Shown piece by piece: positions 33,422 to 40,095 of a stretch of 41,072 bases of DNA. The position numbers and the translations under genes are program-made. Source of the stretch: JANNGC01 sp043757045. Lineage in GTDB: Bacteria > Verrucomicrobiota > Verrucomicrobiia > Limisphaerales > SIBH01. Numbering within the stretch: the stretch's first letter is position 1; each line of letters begins with the position of its first letter. Location of the stretch: positions 1-41,072 of the forward strand of contig JAYVQC010000001.1 of assembly GCA_043757045.1 (NCBI GenBank), read 5' to 3'. A model generated the notes under the pieces. That model did no database searches. It was given only the letters and a program-made list of their open reading frames with translations, and had not been told where the DNA came from.

Positions 33422-33595
33422 TCATCGGTCAGTGGTTTCCAAAAGCCTCTGCGGAATGGTTACGGCGACATTTGAGGGCGCTGCATGATCATGGTGGTGA
33501 TGATTGCAACCTTCATGGCAGCCGCCGCCCGAAGCCGTTCGCTTCAGCTTCTCTTGCAGCTTGGCTTCCTTCCGACGTTTGGCGTTCTTGCCCAT
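33422..33595 (-). CDS. 57-residue His/Cys-rich small protein in the Gld-like operon
   Basis: A short gene found by reading the gap between the ABC permease and the GldG-like gene. ATG 33595 follows the permease stop by two bases (TGATTATG), which implies translational coupling. The protein has a basic, helical N-terminus (MGKNAKRRKEAKLQEKLKRT, residues 1-20), a Gly linker, and a metal-binding-like cluster CHEGCNHHHHDH (26-37). It ends in a short tail (NVAVTIPQRLLETTDR, residues 42-57). The cluster has two Cys and six His, suggesting Zn, Ni or Cu binding. The codons are ordinary for the region. No signal peptide or TM helix. I do not recognise a family, and the function is unknown. Confidence 0.72.
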   Translation of the reverse strand: MGKNAKRRKEAKLQEKLKRTASGGGCHEGCNHHHHDHAAPSNVAVTIPQRLLETTDR

Positions 33596-33597
33596 AA

Positions 33598-34344
33598 TCA
33601 GCCGGCGCGGAGGTTGCGGATGACCACGCCGTTCAGAAACAGCGAGAAGCCAATCACCGACAGGAAGAACAGCAGGTCGCGCGAATCAATCACGCCCTTC
33701 TGAAACCCCGCGAAGTGCGGCATGACGCTGAAGCTCGCGACGAGTTTGGTCAGCGCGGGAGAAAAATTCACCAGCATGTCCGTGACCGGTTCCCAGCCGC
33801 AGAGAATGAGGAAGAAACAAATCACCACGGACAGAATGAAGCTGATGACCTGGTTGCGCGTGAGTGCCGAGGTGAAACACGTCACCGCCAGATACGCCCC
33901 CGCCAGCAGCGCGCTGCCGACGTAGCCGCTGAACACCGCGCCCGCATCCGGGTCGCCGAGGTAGCTGATGGTGATGACGATGGGAAACGTCAGCGCCAGC
34001 GCGATGATGAGGAACAGCCACGACGCGAGAAATTTTCCCACGATGGCCTGCCACGCGGTGATGGGCATGGTGAGCAGCAATTCCAAAGTGCCTTGCCGCC
34101 GTTCTTCCGCCCACAATCTCATGCCGACCGCTGGCACGAGAAACAGGTAGAGCCAAGGATGCCAGCGGAAGAAACTGAATTGCAGCGAGGCCTCGCCCGC
34201 GCGGAAAAAACCGCCGAGCATGAAGGTGAAGAAGCCCATCAGCAGCAGGAAGATGACGATGACGACATACGCGACGGGCGACGAGAAGTAGCCGTTCAGT
34301 TCGCGCTTGGCGATGGTCCAGATGTGGCGGATGGAGTCGTTCAT
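33598..34344 (-). CDS. ABC-2-type permease (GldF-like)
   Basis: A 248-residue inner-membrane permease of the ABC-2 class with about six TM helices: residues about 21-43 (VAYVVIVIFLLLMGFFTFML), 61-80, 107-127, 140-160, 170-190 and 222-242. The conserved stretch after TM2 (MRLWAEERRQGTLELLLTMP) is typical for GldF/NosY-type permeases. It pairs with the ATPase encoded upstream at 34501-35496, with the family E repeat array in the 156-nt gap. Its stop is two bases before the small His-rich gene. The transported substrate is unknown. Confidence 0.92.
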   Translation of the reverse strand: MNDSIRHIWTIAKRELNGYFSSPVAYVVIVIFLLLMGFFTFMLGGFFRAGEASLQFSFFRWHPWLYLFLVPAVGMRLWAEERRQGTLELLLTMPITAWQAIVGKFLASWLFLIIALALTFPIVITISYLGDPDAGAVFSGYVGSALLAGAYLAVTCFTSALTRNQVISFILSVVICFFLILCGWEPVTDMLVNFSPALTKLVASFSVMPHFAGFQKGVIDSRDLLFFLSVIGFSLFLNGVVIRNLRAG

Positions 34345-34366
34345 GAATGTGGGGTGAGTGGGAAAA

Positions 34367-34498
34367 AATCCGAAGGCCGAAATCCGAAATCCGAAAGAAG
34401 GCCGAAATCCGAAGCAAAGCCGCTCGTGCCGCGTCCGCTCATTCGGATTTCGGCCTTCGGATCTCTTTCGGATTTCGGTCTTCGGTCTTCGGATTTCA
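34367..34498. repeat. Family E low-complexity inverted array (AAATCCGAA units)
   Basis: The left half is built of CCGAAATCCGAA-type units. The right half is built of the complement, TTCGGATTTCGG. A central spacer (about 34415-34440) lies between them. The result is a roughly 50-bp imperfect stem, and it fills the gap between the ATPase and permease genes. Confidence 0.85.
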
Positions 34499-34500
34499 TC

Positions 34501-35496
34501 TCACTGATGGCTCCCGGTAACTTTGTTGTCGTGGCTGGTGGCACCGTTCGCCGTGTCCGGCAGCGTGATGCGCCGGAAGACTTCATCCAAGCGGCCTTCC
34601 TCGGTGTGCAGTTCCTCGAACTTCCAGTTCGACTGCGTGACCGCTTCCGCGACCGCGCGGGCGAAGGTGCCGTTCACCGACTTATCGTTCGGATACACGC
34701 GCGCCCAGACCACGCCGGCTTCTTCTTTCACGATGGCGGCTTTGCTCGCGCCGCTGACGCCGCCGAGCTTTTGCTTCACCGCGTCCGCGCCCACGCCGAT
34801 GACGCGGAGCGAAACCGCGCCCGCGACCTCGCTGCGCTGCTTGAGTTCCTGCGGCGTGCCGTTCGCCACAATCTGCCCGCGATCAATGATGATGGCGCGC
34901 GCGCACACCGCCTCGACTTCTTCGAGAATGTGCGTGGAGAAAATGATCGCCTTCTTCTCGCCCATGCGGCGGATGAGCTGCCGCACTTCATGCTTTTGAT
35001 TCGGATCGAGGCCGTCCGTGGGTTCGTCCAGCACGAGAATTTCCGGATCGTGAATGATGGACTGCGCGAAACAGGTGCGGTGGCGGTAGCCCTTCGAGAG
35101 CGTGTCCACACTTTGATGGCGGACGTTTTCGAGGAAGCACATTTCCACCGCGCGATCCACGGCGCGCTTCTTCGCGTCGCCGCGCAAGCCCCGCAGTTCC
35201 GCCGCGAAGGAGAGGAAGCCCGAGACGGTCATGTCCGTGTAAGCAGGCGCGCTCTCCGGCAGGTAGCCGATAAGTTTCTTGGCCGCAATCGGGTGCTCGG
35301 CAATGTCATGCCCGCCGACCGTGATGCGGCCCTCGGTGGGCGGGATGAAACCGGTGAGCATCCGCATGGTGGTGGACTTGCCCGCGCCGTTCGGCCCGAG
35401 GAAGCCCAGTACTTCGCCGCGCTCGACGGTGAAGGACACGCCGTTGACGGCGCGCTTCGTGCCGAAGGTCTTGACCAAATTTTCGACTTTAATCAT
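34501..35496 (-). CDS. ABC transporter ATP-binding protein (GldA-like)
   Basis: The ATPase of the ABC-2 transporter; 331 residues from ATG 35496, chosen because KVENLVKTFGTKRAV is the usual start of the domain and the longer frame upstream is not protein-like. Motifs: Walker A GPNGAGKST (about 37-45), Q-loop in YLPESAP, ABC signature as LSKGYRHRT, Walker B EILVLDEPTDGLDP, and switch His in FSTHILEEVE. The C-terminal part (about 220-331; SLRVIGVGADAVKQKL, HTEEGRLDEVFRRITLP) is the extension seen in GldA-type proteins. First gene of the cluster running to 29865. Confidence 0.95.
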   Translation of the reverse strand: MIKVENLVKTFGTKRAVNGVSFTVERGEVLGFLGPNGAGKSTTMRMLTGFIPPTEGRITVGGHDIAEHPIAAKKLIGYLPESAPAYTDMTVSGFLSFAAELRGLRGDAKKRAVDRAVEMCFLENVRHQSVDTLSKGYRHRTCFAQSIIHDPEILVLDEPTDGLDPNQKHEVRQLIRRMGEKKAIIFSTHILEEVEAVCARAIIIDRGQIVANGTPQELKQRSEVAGAVSLRVIGVGADAVKQKLGGVSGASKAAIVKEEAGVVWARVYPNDKSVNGTFARAVAEAVTQSNWKFEELHTEEGRLDEVFRRITLPDTANGATSHDNKVTGSHQ

Positions 35497-35571
35497 GGCT
35501 CGTTGGAACCTGTGTGAACCGTTTCCGACCGGGTGAGCCGGGCGAAAGCGGGGCTGCAAATAGCAACTCAC

Positions 35572-35591
35572 CGCCGCCTTGTAAAGCGGCG
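35572..35591. repeat. Short hairpin
   Basis: CGCCGCCTT and AAAGCGGCG around a two-base loop, with one mismatch. It lies in the 405-base gene-free stretch 35497-35901, upstream of both the minus-strand ATPase and the plus-strand PQQ-like gene. Apart from this hairpin and the element at 35673-35792, I see nothing definite in that stretch. Confidence 0.5.
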
Positions 35592-35672
35592 CACCCGCTT
35601 ATTCTTGCGGTTCGGAATGCTTGGATTTTCGACACCTAAAAATGTTCAATTTTTTTCAGGGTGATCCGTGCT

Positions 35673-35792
35673 TATCCGGTTGGTTGACAAAAGCAGTCCG
35701 TGCTGGAGCGCCGAGCATTGCTCGGCCTGATAACACGGCGTTGCCAAACGAGCCGAGCCATGCTCGGCGCTCCTTGGTCAACCAACCGGATA
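35673..35792. repeat. Family B copy 2 nested inside an outer inverted repeat
   Basis: An outer perfect 16-bp pair, TATCCGGTTGGTTGAC (35673-35688) and GTCAACCAACCGGATA (35777-35792), encloses an inner 22-bp pair (35705-35726 and 35752-35773, one mismatch). The inner arm is the same GGAGCGCCGAGCATTGCTCG sequence as at 28.66 kb. Confidence 0.88.
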
Positions 35793-35901
35793 GGCAGTGG
35801 GTGGTCGAAGGACCGTCAAACCGAAAGCCGGAACGACACGAACCGAAAGACGGCCAATCCCGTTCTTGCCTGAAGCCGTCGTGTGGTGTGAAGTTTTTCC
35901 C

Positions 35902-37158
35902 ATGCGCTTCCTAAACTTGCTCGTCCTCGGATTTTGCTCGCTCGCGTCCGCCTCGAACTGGCCCGAGTTCCGCGGTCCGAATCAAAACGGACACGCCCTC
36001 GCCAACGCCAAACCGCCGGTGACGTGGAGCGAAACAAACAACGTGAAATGGAAGACGCCCATCCACGGCAAGGCGTGGTCGTCGCCCGTGGTGTGGGGGA
36101 AACAAATCTGGTTCACCACCGCCACGCCGGACGCCAAGCAGTTGTTCGTCGTGTGCGTGGACGCGGACTCTGGGAAAATTCTGCGGGATGAAAAGCGGTT
36201 CGAGGTCGAGCGCCCGCAGTTTCATCACGCGGCGAATTCGCCCGCGTCGCCCACGCCGGTCATCGAGGACGGGCGCATCTACATCACCTTCGGTTCGCCC
36301 GGCACGGCCTGCCTCGACACGGCGACGGGAAAAGTTTTGTGGGAACGCCGCGACATCGAGTGCAACCACTATCGCGGGGCCGGCTCGTCGCCGATTCTTT
36401 ATCGCGACTTGTTGATCATGAACTTCGATGGCAGCGACGCGCAGTTCATCATCGCGCTCGACAAGCAGACCGGGAAGACCGTGTGGCGCAAAGATCGCTC
36501 GATTGATTTCAAAGACCTCGAAGCGAACGGCCAGCCCAAGGCCGAGGGCGATTTCCGCAAATGTTTCGCCACGCCGCACGTCGCCACGTTCGATGGCAAG
36601 CCGCTGCTCATCAGCCAGGGCGCAAATGCGTGCTATGGCTACGAGCCGCTGACGGGCGAGGAGTTTTGGCGCATCGAGGAGCGCACGAGCCACTCGGGCG
36701 GCACGCGCCCCGTCATCGGGCAGGGGCTGATTTATTTTCCCAGCGGCTGGTCACAGGGACAGTTGCTCGCTGTGAAGCCCGGTGGCAAGGGCGACGTCAC
36801 TGCGACGCATCTTGCGTGGAAATTCACGAAGGCGGCATCGAAGAAGCCATCGCTGCTGCTCGTGGACGACGTGATTTACATGAACAACGACGGCGGCATC
36901 GTCACGGCGGTGGACGCAAAAACCGGTGCAGAGATTTGGACCGAGCGCATTGGTGGCAATTATTCTGCGTCGCCGATTTATGCAAACGGTCACGCCTATT
37001 TCTTCAGCGAGGAGGGCAAGGCCACGGTCCTCAAGCCGGGGCGCACGTTTGAGAAAGTGGCGGAGAACAAACTGGCCAGCGGCTTCATGGCTTCGCCTGC
37101 GGTCACGGACAATGCGCTCATCCTGCGGACGAAGACGGATTTGTACCGGGTGGAGTAA
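35902..37158 (+). CDS. Secreted PQQ-like beta-propeller protein
   Basis: A 418-residue exported protein. ATG 35902 begins a signal peptide (RFLNLLVLGFCSLASA), then NWPEFRGPNQNG, the standard opening of this family in Planctomycetes and Verrucomicrobia. It has repeated propeller blades (DSGKILRDEKRF; TACLDTATGKVLWERRD; IIALDKQTGKTVWRKD; GYEPLTGEEFWRIEE; VTAVDAKTGAEIWTERIGG). There is no PQQ-binding Trp-disk or catalytic Asp that I can identify, so it may be a structural or binding propeller rather than a dehydrogenase. It is probably the first gene of a run with 37320-37862 and 37859-38818. No convincing promoter seen. Confidence 0.88.
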   Translation: MRFLNLLVLGFCSLASASNWPEFRGPNQNGHALANAKPPVTWSETNNVKWKTPIHGKAWSSPVVWGKQIWFTTATPDAKQLFVVCVDADSGKILRDEKRFEVERPQFHHAANSPASPTPVIEDGRIYITFGSPGTACLDTATGKVLWERRDIECNHYRGAGSSPILYRDLLIMNFDGSDAQFIIALDKQTGKTVWRKDRSIDFKDLEANGQPKAEGDFRKCFATPHVATFDGKPLLISQGANACYGYEPLTGEEFWRIEERTSHSGGTRPVIGQGLIYFPSGWSQGQLLAVKPGGKGDVTATHLAWKFTKAASKKPSLLLVDDVIYMNNDGGIVTAVDAKTGAEIWTERIGGNYSASPIYANGHAYFFSEEGKATVLKPGRTFEKVAENKLASGFMASPAVTDNALILRTKTDLYRVE

Positions 37159-37164
37159 TGATGC

Positions 37165-37274
37165 CGGAGCACGGGCTTTCCAGCCCGCAGCAACGTGTCA
37201 TGGCAGACAGGTTTGATTCTAACGAACACTCCCGGTCGTCGGACATTGCTGCGGGCTGGAAAGCCCGCGCTCCG
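37165..37274. repeat. Family D inverted repeat
   Basis: Arms of 29 bp (37165-37193 and 37246-37274) with one mismatch, around a 52-nt loop. Each arm contains the near-palindrome GGGCTTTCCAGCCCG. It starts seven bases after the stop of the PQQ-like gene and ends before the next gene. Confidence 0.9.
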
Positions 37275-37319
37275 CGAAAATCTTTGAACCCATCCCGCGC
37301 GCTTCGTAGCGTCCCGCCG

Positions 37320-37862
37320 ATGGCCGATGCCGCCGAACAGTTCGCCCGATTCAAAACCCTGATCGCCACCGCCGAGCCGCCGATGCTCGGGCCAAAGCCG
37401 CGTGCCGGCGTGGCGATCGCTGAGGAACTGGCGCGGAAGCTCACAACCTTTTTCGCCGCTGAAAGAATTTCTCTCGCGACTCAGCCCTTGCTCAAGAGCG
37501 CCGCGTTGCTCTGGCACGACCACCTCGACGCCTCGCACACGCTCTCGCAGGACATCAGCACGCGCGACGGGAGCTGGCTGCACGGCATCATGCACCGGCG
37601 TGAGCCGGACTACGGCAACGCCAAGTATTGGTTCCATCGCGTGGGGAAGCATCCGGCGTTTGCGAAACTGATCGCTGATCAAAATTTAGATGGCGGCGCT
37701 CTGCCGAGACGCCGCTACGAGGGAGCGTGGAACCCCTTCGCGTTCATTGACGACTGTGAGGTGGCCGAGCAGGGGAAGGACGCCGCGCTCATCGCCGAAC
37801 TGCGTGCGCTCCAAGCCGCTGAGTTCGACGCACTCATCAAACACATCTTCCAAAACGCGTGA
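37320..37862 (+). CDS. Conserved-looking hypothetical protein
   Basis: A 180-residue soluble protein with no signal peptide. ATG 37320 is chosen because the open frame before it is the family D repeat. The centre holds a dense, probably conserved block: LWHDHLDASHTLSQD, DGSWLHGIMHRREPDYGNAK and YWFHRVGKHPAF. The many His, Asp and Trp residues suggest an enzyme or metal site, and I have the impression of a family shared by soil bacteria, but I cannot name a function. The GTG of the next gene overlaps its stop, so the two are translationally coupled, which hints at a shared role with the transporter. Confidence 0.75.
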   Translation: MADAAEQFARFKTLIATAEPPMLGPKPRAGVAIAEELARKLTTFFAAERISLATQPLLKSAALLWHDHLDASHTLSQDISTRDGSWLHGIMHRREPDYGNAKYWFHRVGKHPAFAKLIADQNLDGGALPRRRYEGAWNPFAFIDDCEVAEQGKDAALIAELRALQAAEFDALIKHIFQNA

Positions 37863-38818
37863 GCGAATTCCTCACTGTCCTCACCGCCGTCCTCCCGATC
37901 TTTTGCATCGCGGGCGCGGGCGCGCTGCTGCGCCAGGCGAACTGGCTTACCGCCGACGCCGACGCCAGCCTGCTGCGCGTCACCGTCAACGTGCTGACGC
38001 CGTGCCTCATCTTCGATTCCATTCTCGGCAACGCCGCCTTCGCGCAACCCGGCAACGTCTGGCTGCCGCCGCTCGTCGGCTTCGCCACCGTGGCGTTGGG
38101 CCTGCCGTTCGCGCACCTGCTGCAACGTGCGGCGGGACTCGACGACGACCGCGCGCGCCGCACCTTTCGCTTCGTCGTGGCCACTTACAATTACGGCTAT
38201 GTGCCGCTGCCGCTCATCCTCGCACTGTTTCCGAAAGAGATCGCGGGCCAGACCGTGGCCGTGCTCTTCGTGCATAACGTGGGCGTGGAAGTCGCCATCT
38301 GGAGCCTCGGCCTGATGACGCTGGGCGGCGGGTCGTTCAAAGAAAACTGGCGGAAGATTTTTAACGTCCCGCTCATCGCCATCGTCGCCACGCTCGCGCT
38401 GAACTTTCTCCTCGGCGGCCACGAAGTGCCGGAGTTCGTCCGCAAGACCACGCACCTGCTCGGCCAGTGCGCGATTCCCTTCGGCGTGCTGATGATTGGT
38501 GCCACGATGGCCGACTACGCGCACGAGTTCCGCAGCGCGCGCGGCGGAAGATTGTTCACCACGAGCTGCCTGTTACGTCTCGGTGTGCTGCCCGTGCTGT
38601 TCCTGTTGCTGGCAAAATTTCTGCCCTGCCCGCTGGAGTTGAAACGCATCATTGTCATCCAGGCGGCGATGCCGTGCGCCGTCTTCCCCATCGTGATGGC
38701 GAAACACTACGGCGGCGATCCGGCGACGGCCTTGCGTGTGGTGCTCGGCACTTCACTCGCCAGTTTTGCCACGCTGCCGCTCTGGCTGCGCTTCGGGATG
38801 AAGTGGGTCGGGGTGTGA
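37859..38818 (+). CDS. AEC-family (auxin efflux carrier-like) transporter
   Basis: A 319-residue inner-membrane permease with about ten TM helices, of the AEC family (auxin efflux carrier-like), which in bacteria exports or takes up small organic acids such as malate. It starts at GTG 37859, overlapping the stop of the preceding gene. Recognisable features are the first helix (FLTVLTAVLPIFCIAGAGALL), the N-terminal repeat motif NVLTPCLIFDSIL, and the second-half motif AMPCAVFPIVMAKHYGG with GTSLASFATLPLWL. The inverted two-half layout fits the family. The substrate is unknown. Confidence 0.9.
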   Translation: MSEFLTVLTAVLPIFCIAGAGALLRQANWLTADADASLLRVTVNVLTPCLIFDSILGNAAFAQPGNVWLPPLVGFATVALGLPFAHLLQRAAGLDDDRARRTFRFVVATYNYGYVPLPLILALFPKEIAGQTVAVLFVHNVGVEVAIWSLGLMTLGGGSFKENWRKIFNVPLIAIVATLALNFLLGGHEVPEFVRKTTHLLGQCAIPFGVLMIGATMADYAHEFRSARGGRLFTTSCLLRLGVLPVLFLLLAKFLPCPLELKRIIVIQAAMPCAVFPIVMAKHYGGDPATALRVVLGTSLASFATLPLWLRFGMKWVGV

Positions 38819-38845
38819 GGCGGGCAGCAGGTGGGTAGCTTCAAA

Positions 38846-38865
38846 CGCTGATTTTCTAATCAGCG
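38846..38865. terminator. Hairpin between convergent genes
   Basis: CGCTGATT-TTCT-AATCAGCG, a perfect 8-bp stem in the 62-bp gap between the transporter and fabI, which converge. No long T-run, so terminator activity is likely but not certain. Confidence 0.7.
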
Positions 38866-38880
38866 CCCGCCAGCCCACGA

Positions 38881-39651
38881 TCACATGCCCATGATCTGAT
38901 AACCGCCATCCACGTACAGCACCTGACCCGTGATGGCCGCCGCGCCGTCGCTGGCGAGGAAGACGCCGGTCGAGCCGAGTTCCTCAGTCGTGCAACTGCG
39001 CTTGAGCGGCGCGTGCTCCTCGTAGTGTTTCATCATCGAGCTGAAACCGCTGATGCCGCGCGCGGCCAGCGTTTGCACCGGCCCGGCGCTGATGCAGTTC
39101 ACGCGAATTTTCTTCTGACCCAGATCGTAGGCCAAGTAGCGCGTGCTGGCTTCGAGCGAGGCCTTGGCCACGCCCATCACGTTGTAGTGCGGCACGACTT
39201 TCTCCGCGCCGTAGTAACTCATGGCCACGATGCTGCCGCCCTCGGTCATCAAGGGTGCCGCGCCGCGTGCCAACGCCACGAGCGAGTAGGCGCTGATGTC
39301 ATGCGCGATGCGATAGGCCTCGCGCGTGGTGTTCACGAACTCGCCTTCCAACGCTTCCTTCGGCGCGAAGGCCACGGAGTGCAGGAGCAGGTGCAGCTTG
39401 CCAAATTTTTCGCCCACGGTCTTGAACACTAGGTTGATGTCATCATCCTTCGTCACGTCGCACGGCATGAGCAGGGTGTCCGCGCCGAAGGTGCCGGCGA
39501 GTTCCTCGACATTTTCTTTCAACCGCTCGCCTTGGTAAGTGAAGGCGAGGCGCGCGCCAGCCTTGTGCCAGGCCTGCGCGATGGCCCACGCGATGGAGCG
39601 TTTGTTGGCGACCCCGAAGACGATGCCGAGTTTTCCTGCAAGTAATGACAT
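38881..39651 (-). CDS. fabI: Enoyl-[acyl-carrier-protein] reductase (NADH), FabI
   Basis: It reduces enoyl-ACP in the last step of each fatty acid elongation cycle; cytoplasmic homotetramer of the short-chain dehydrogenase fold. With ATG 39651 it is 256 residues, and the catalytic residues fall at the same numbers as in E. coli: Tyr146, Tyr156 and Lys163 (MSYYGAEKVVPHYNVMGVAK). The NADH-binding start GIVFGVANKRSIAWAIAQ and the late SAGPVQTLAARGISGF are classic. The target of triclosan-type inhibitors; no obvious resistance change can be judged by eye. Single gene, divergent from the tRNA-His promoter. Confidence 0.97.
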   Translation of the reverse strand: MSLLAGKLGIVFGVANKRSIAWAIAQAWHKAGARLAFTYQGERLKENVEELAGTFGADTLLMPCDVTKDDDINLVFKTVGEKFGKLHLLLHSVAFAPKEALEGEFVNTTREAYRIAHDISAYSLVALARGAAPLMTEGGSIVAMSYYGAEKVVPHYNVMGVAKASLEASTRYLAYDLGQKKIRVNCISAGPVQTLAARGISGFSSMMKHYEEHAPLKRSCTTEELGSTGVFLASDGAAAITGQVLYVDGGYQIMGM

Positions 39652-39755
39652 AGTTTTGTGCGCGGGTGTGAGCCGCGCGGGAGTCCTACGAGAATTGCTG
39701 GCATGAGGCAAGGGCGGGTTTGGCGTTGCGAATTCGAGTCTTCCAAGCGGAGTGC

Positions 39756-39784
39756 TTGACGGCTCCCGGCGAGAAATCTACTTT
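39756..39784 (+). promoter_or_regulatory. Sigma-70-type promoter for tRNA-His
   Basis: -35 TTGACG (39756-39761), a 17-bp spacer, and -10 TACTTT (39779-39784). Transcription would start near 39791, about 8 nt before the mature tRNA. One of the few boxes in this window close to consensus with ideal spacing. Confidence 0.78.
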
Positions 39785-39798
39785 CTTCGCCCTTGGTT

Positions 39799-39874
39799 GG
39801 TGGTCGTAGCTCAATGGTAGAGTCCCAGATTGTGATTCTGGCTGTTGCGGGTTCGAATCCCGTCGGCCACCCCA
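39799..39874 (+). tRNA. tRNA-His (anticodon GTG)
   Basis: Acceptor GTGGTCG (39800-39806) pairs with CGGCCAC (39864-39870). The extra G at -1 (39799) and C73 (39871) are the tRNA-His identity pair, and CCA is encoded (39872-39874). Anticodon stem CCAGA/TCTGG (39825-39829, 39837-39841) with loop TTGTGAT, anticodon GTG at 39832-39834. T-arm CGGGTTCGAATCCCG. Confidence 0.98.
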
Positions 39875-39954
39875 ACTTCCTCTCCGCCGCGCGGGCGAAA
39901 ACGCCGCGCTTCGCGTGCCTTGACTTGCCCCACCCCGGCCCACATCGTCGCCGC

Positions 39955-40070
39955 ACTCGGGGAGCCAAATCATCGCGATAGTTTTTTTGCGGTGACGCTG
40001 AGAGTTTTGCACGCGAGTGCAAATGACCCGTCACTTGATCCGGATAATGCCGGCGCAAGGATTGAACCAC
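39955..40070 (+). promoter_or_regulatory. TPP riboswitch (THI element) upstream of thiC
   Basis: The conserved pieces appear in the right order: GGGGAGCC (about 39959-39966), CTGAGA (39998-40003), a TTTGCAC-GCGA-GTGCAAA hairpin (about 40006-40023), ACCCGT (40026-40031) and TTGATCCGGATAATGCCGGC (40035-40054), closely matching the THI-box consensus. An extra stem, CATCGC/GCGGTG, with a T-rich loop (about 39971-39995) extends the P3 region. The element ends about 26 nt before the thiC start, and there is no separate terminator hairpin with a T-run, so control of translation start is more likely than premature termination. Confidence 0.92.
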
Positions 40071-40095
40071 TCTCCCGGCTTCCCTTGGTAAAATT

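Noticed and set aside
34367..34498. Possible CRISPR array
   Set aside because: The units are short, degenerate and arranged as an inverted pair, with no regular unique spacers and no cas genes.
35902..37158. PQQ-dependent alcohol dehydrogenase
   Set aside because: Propeller blades are present, but the catalytic and cofactor-binding residues of the dehydrogenases are not evident.
39920..39950. Possible thiC promoter (TTGACT at 39920)
   Set aside because: No acceptable -10 box at 16-18 bp; the sequence there is C-rich.
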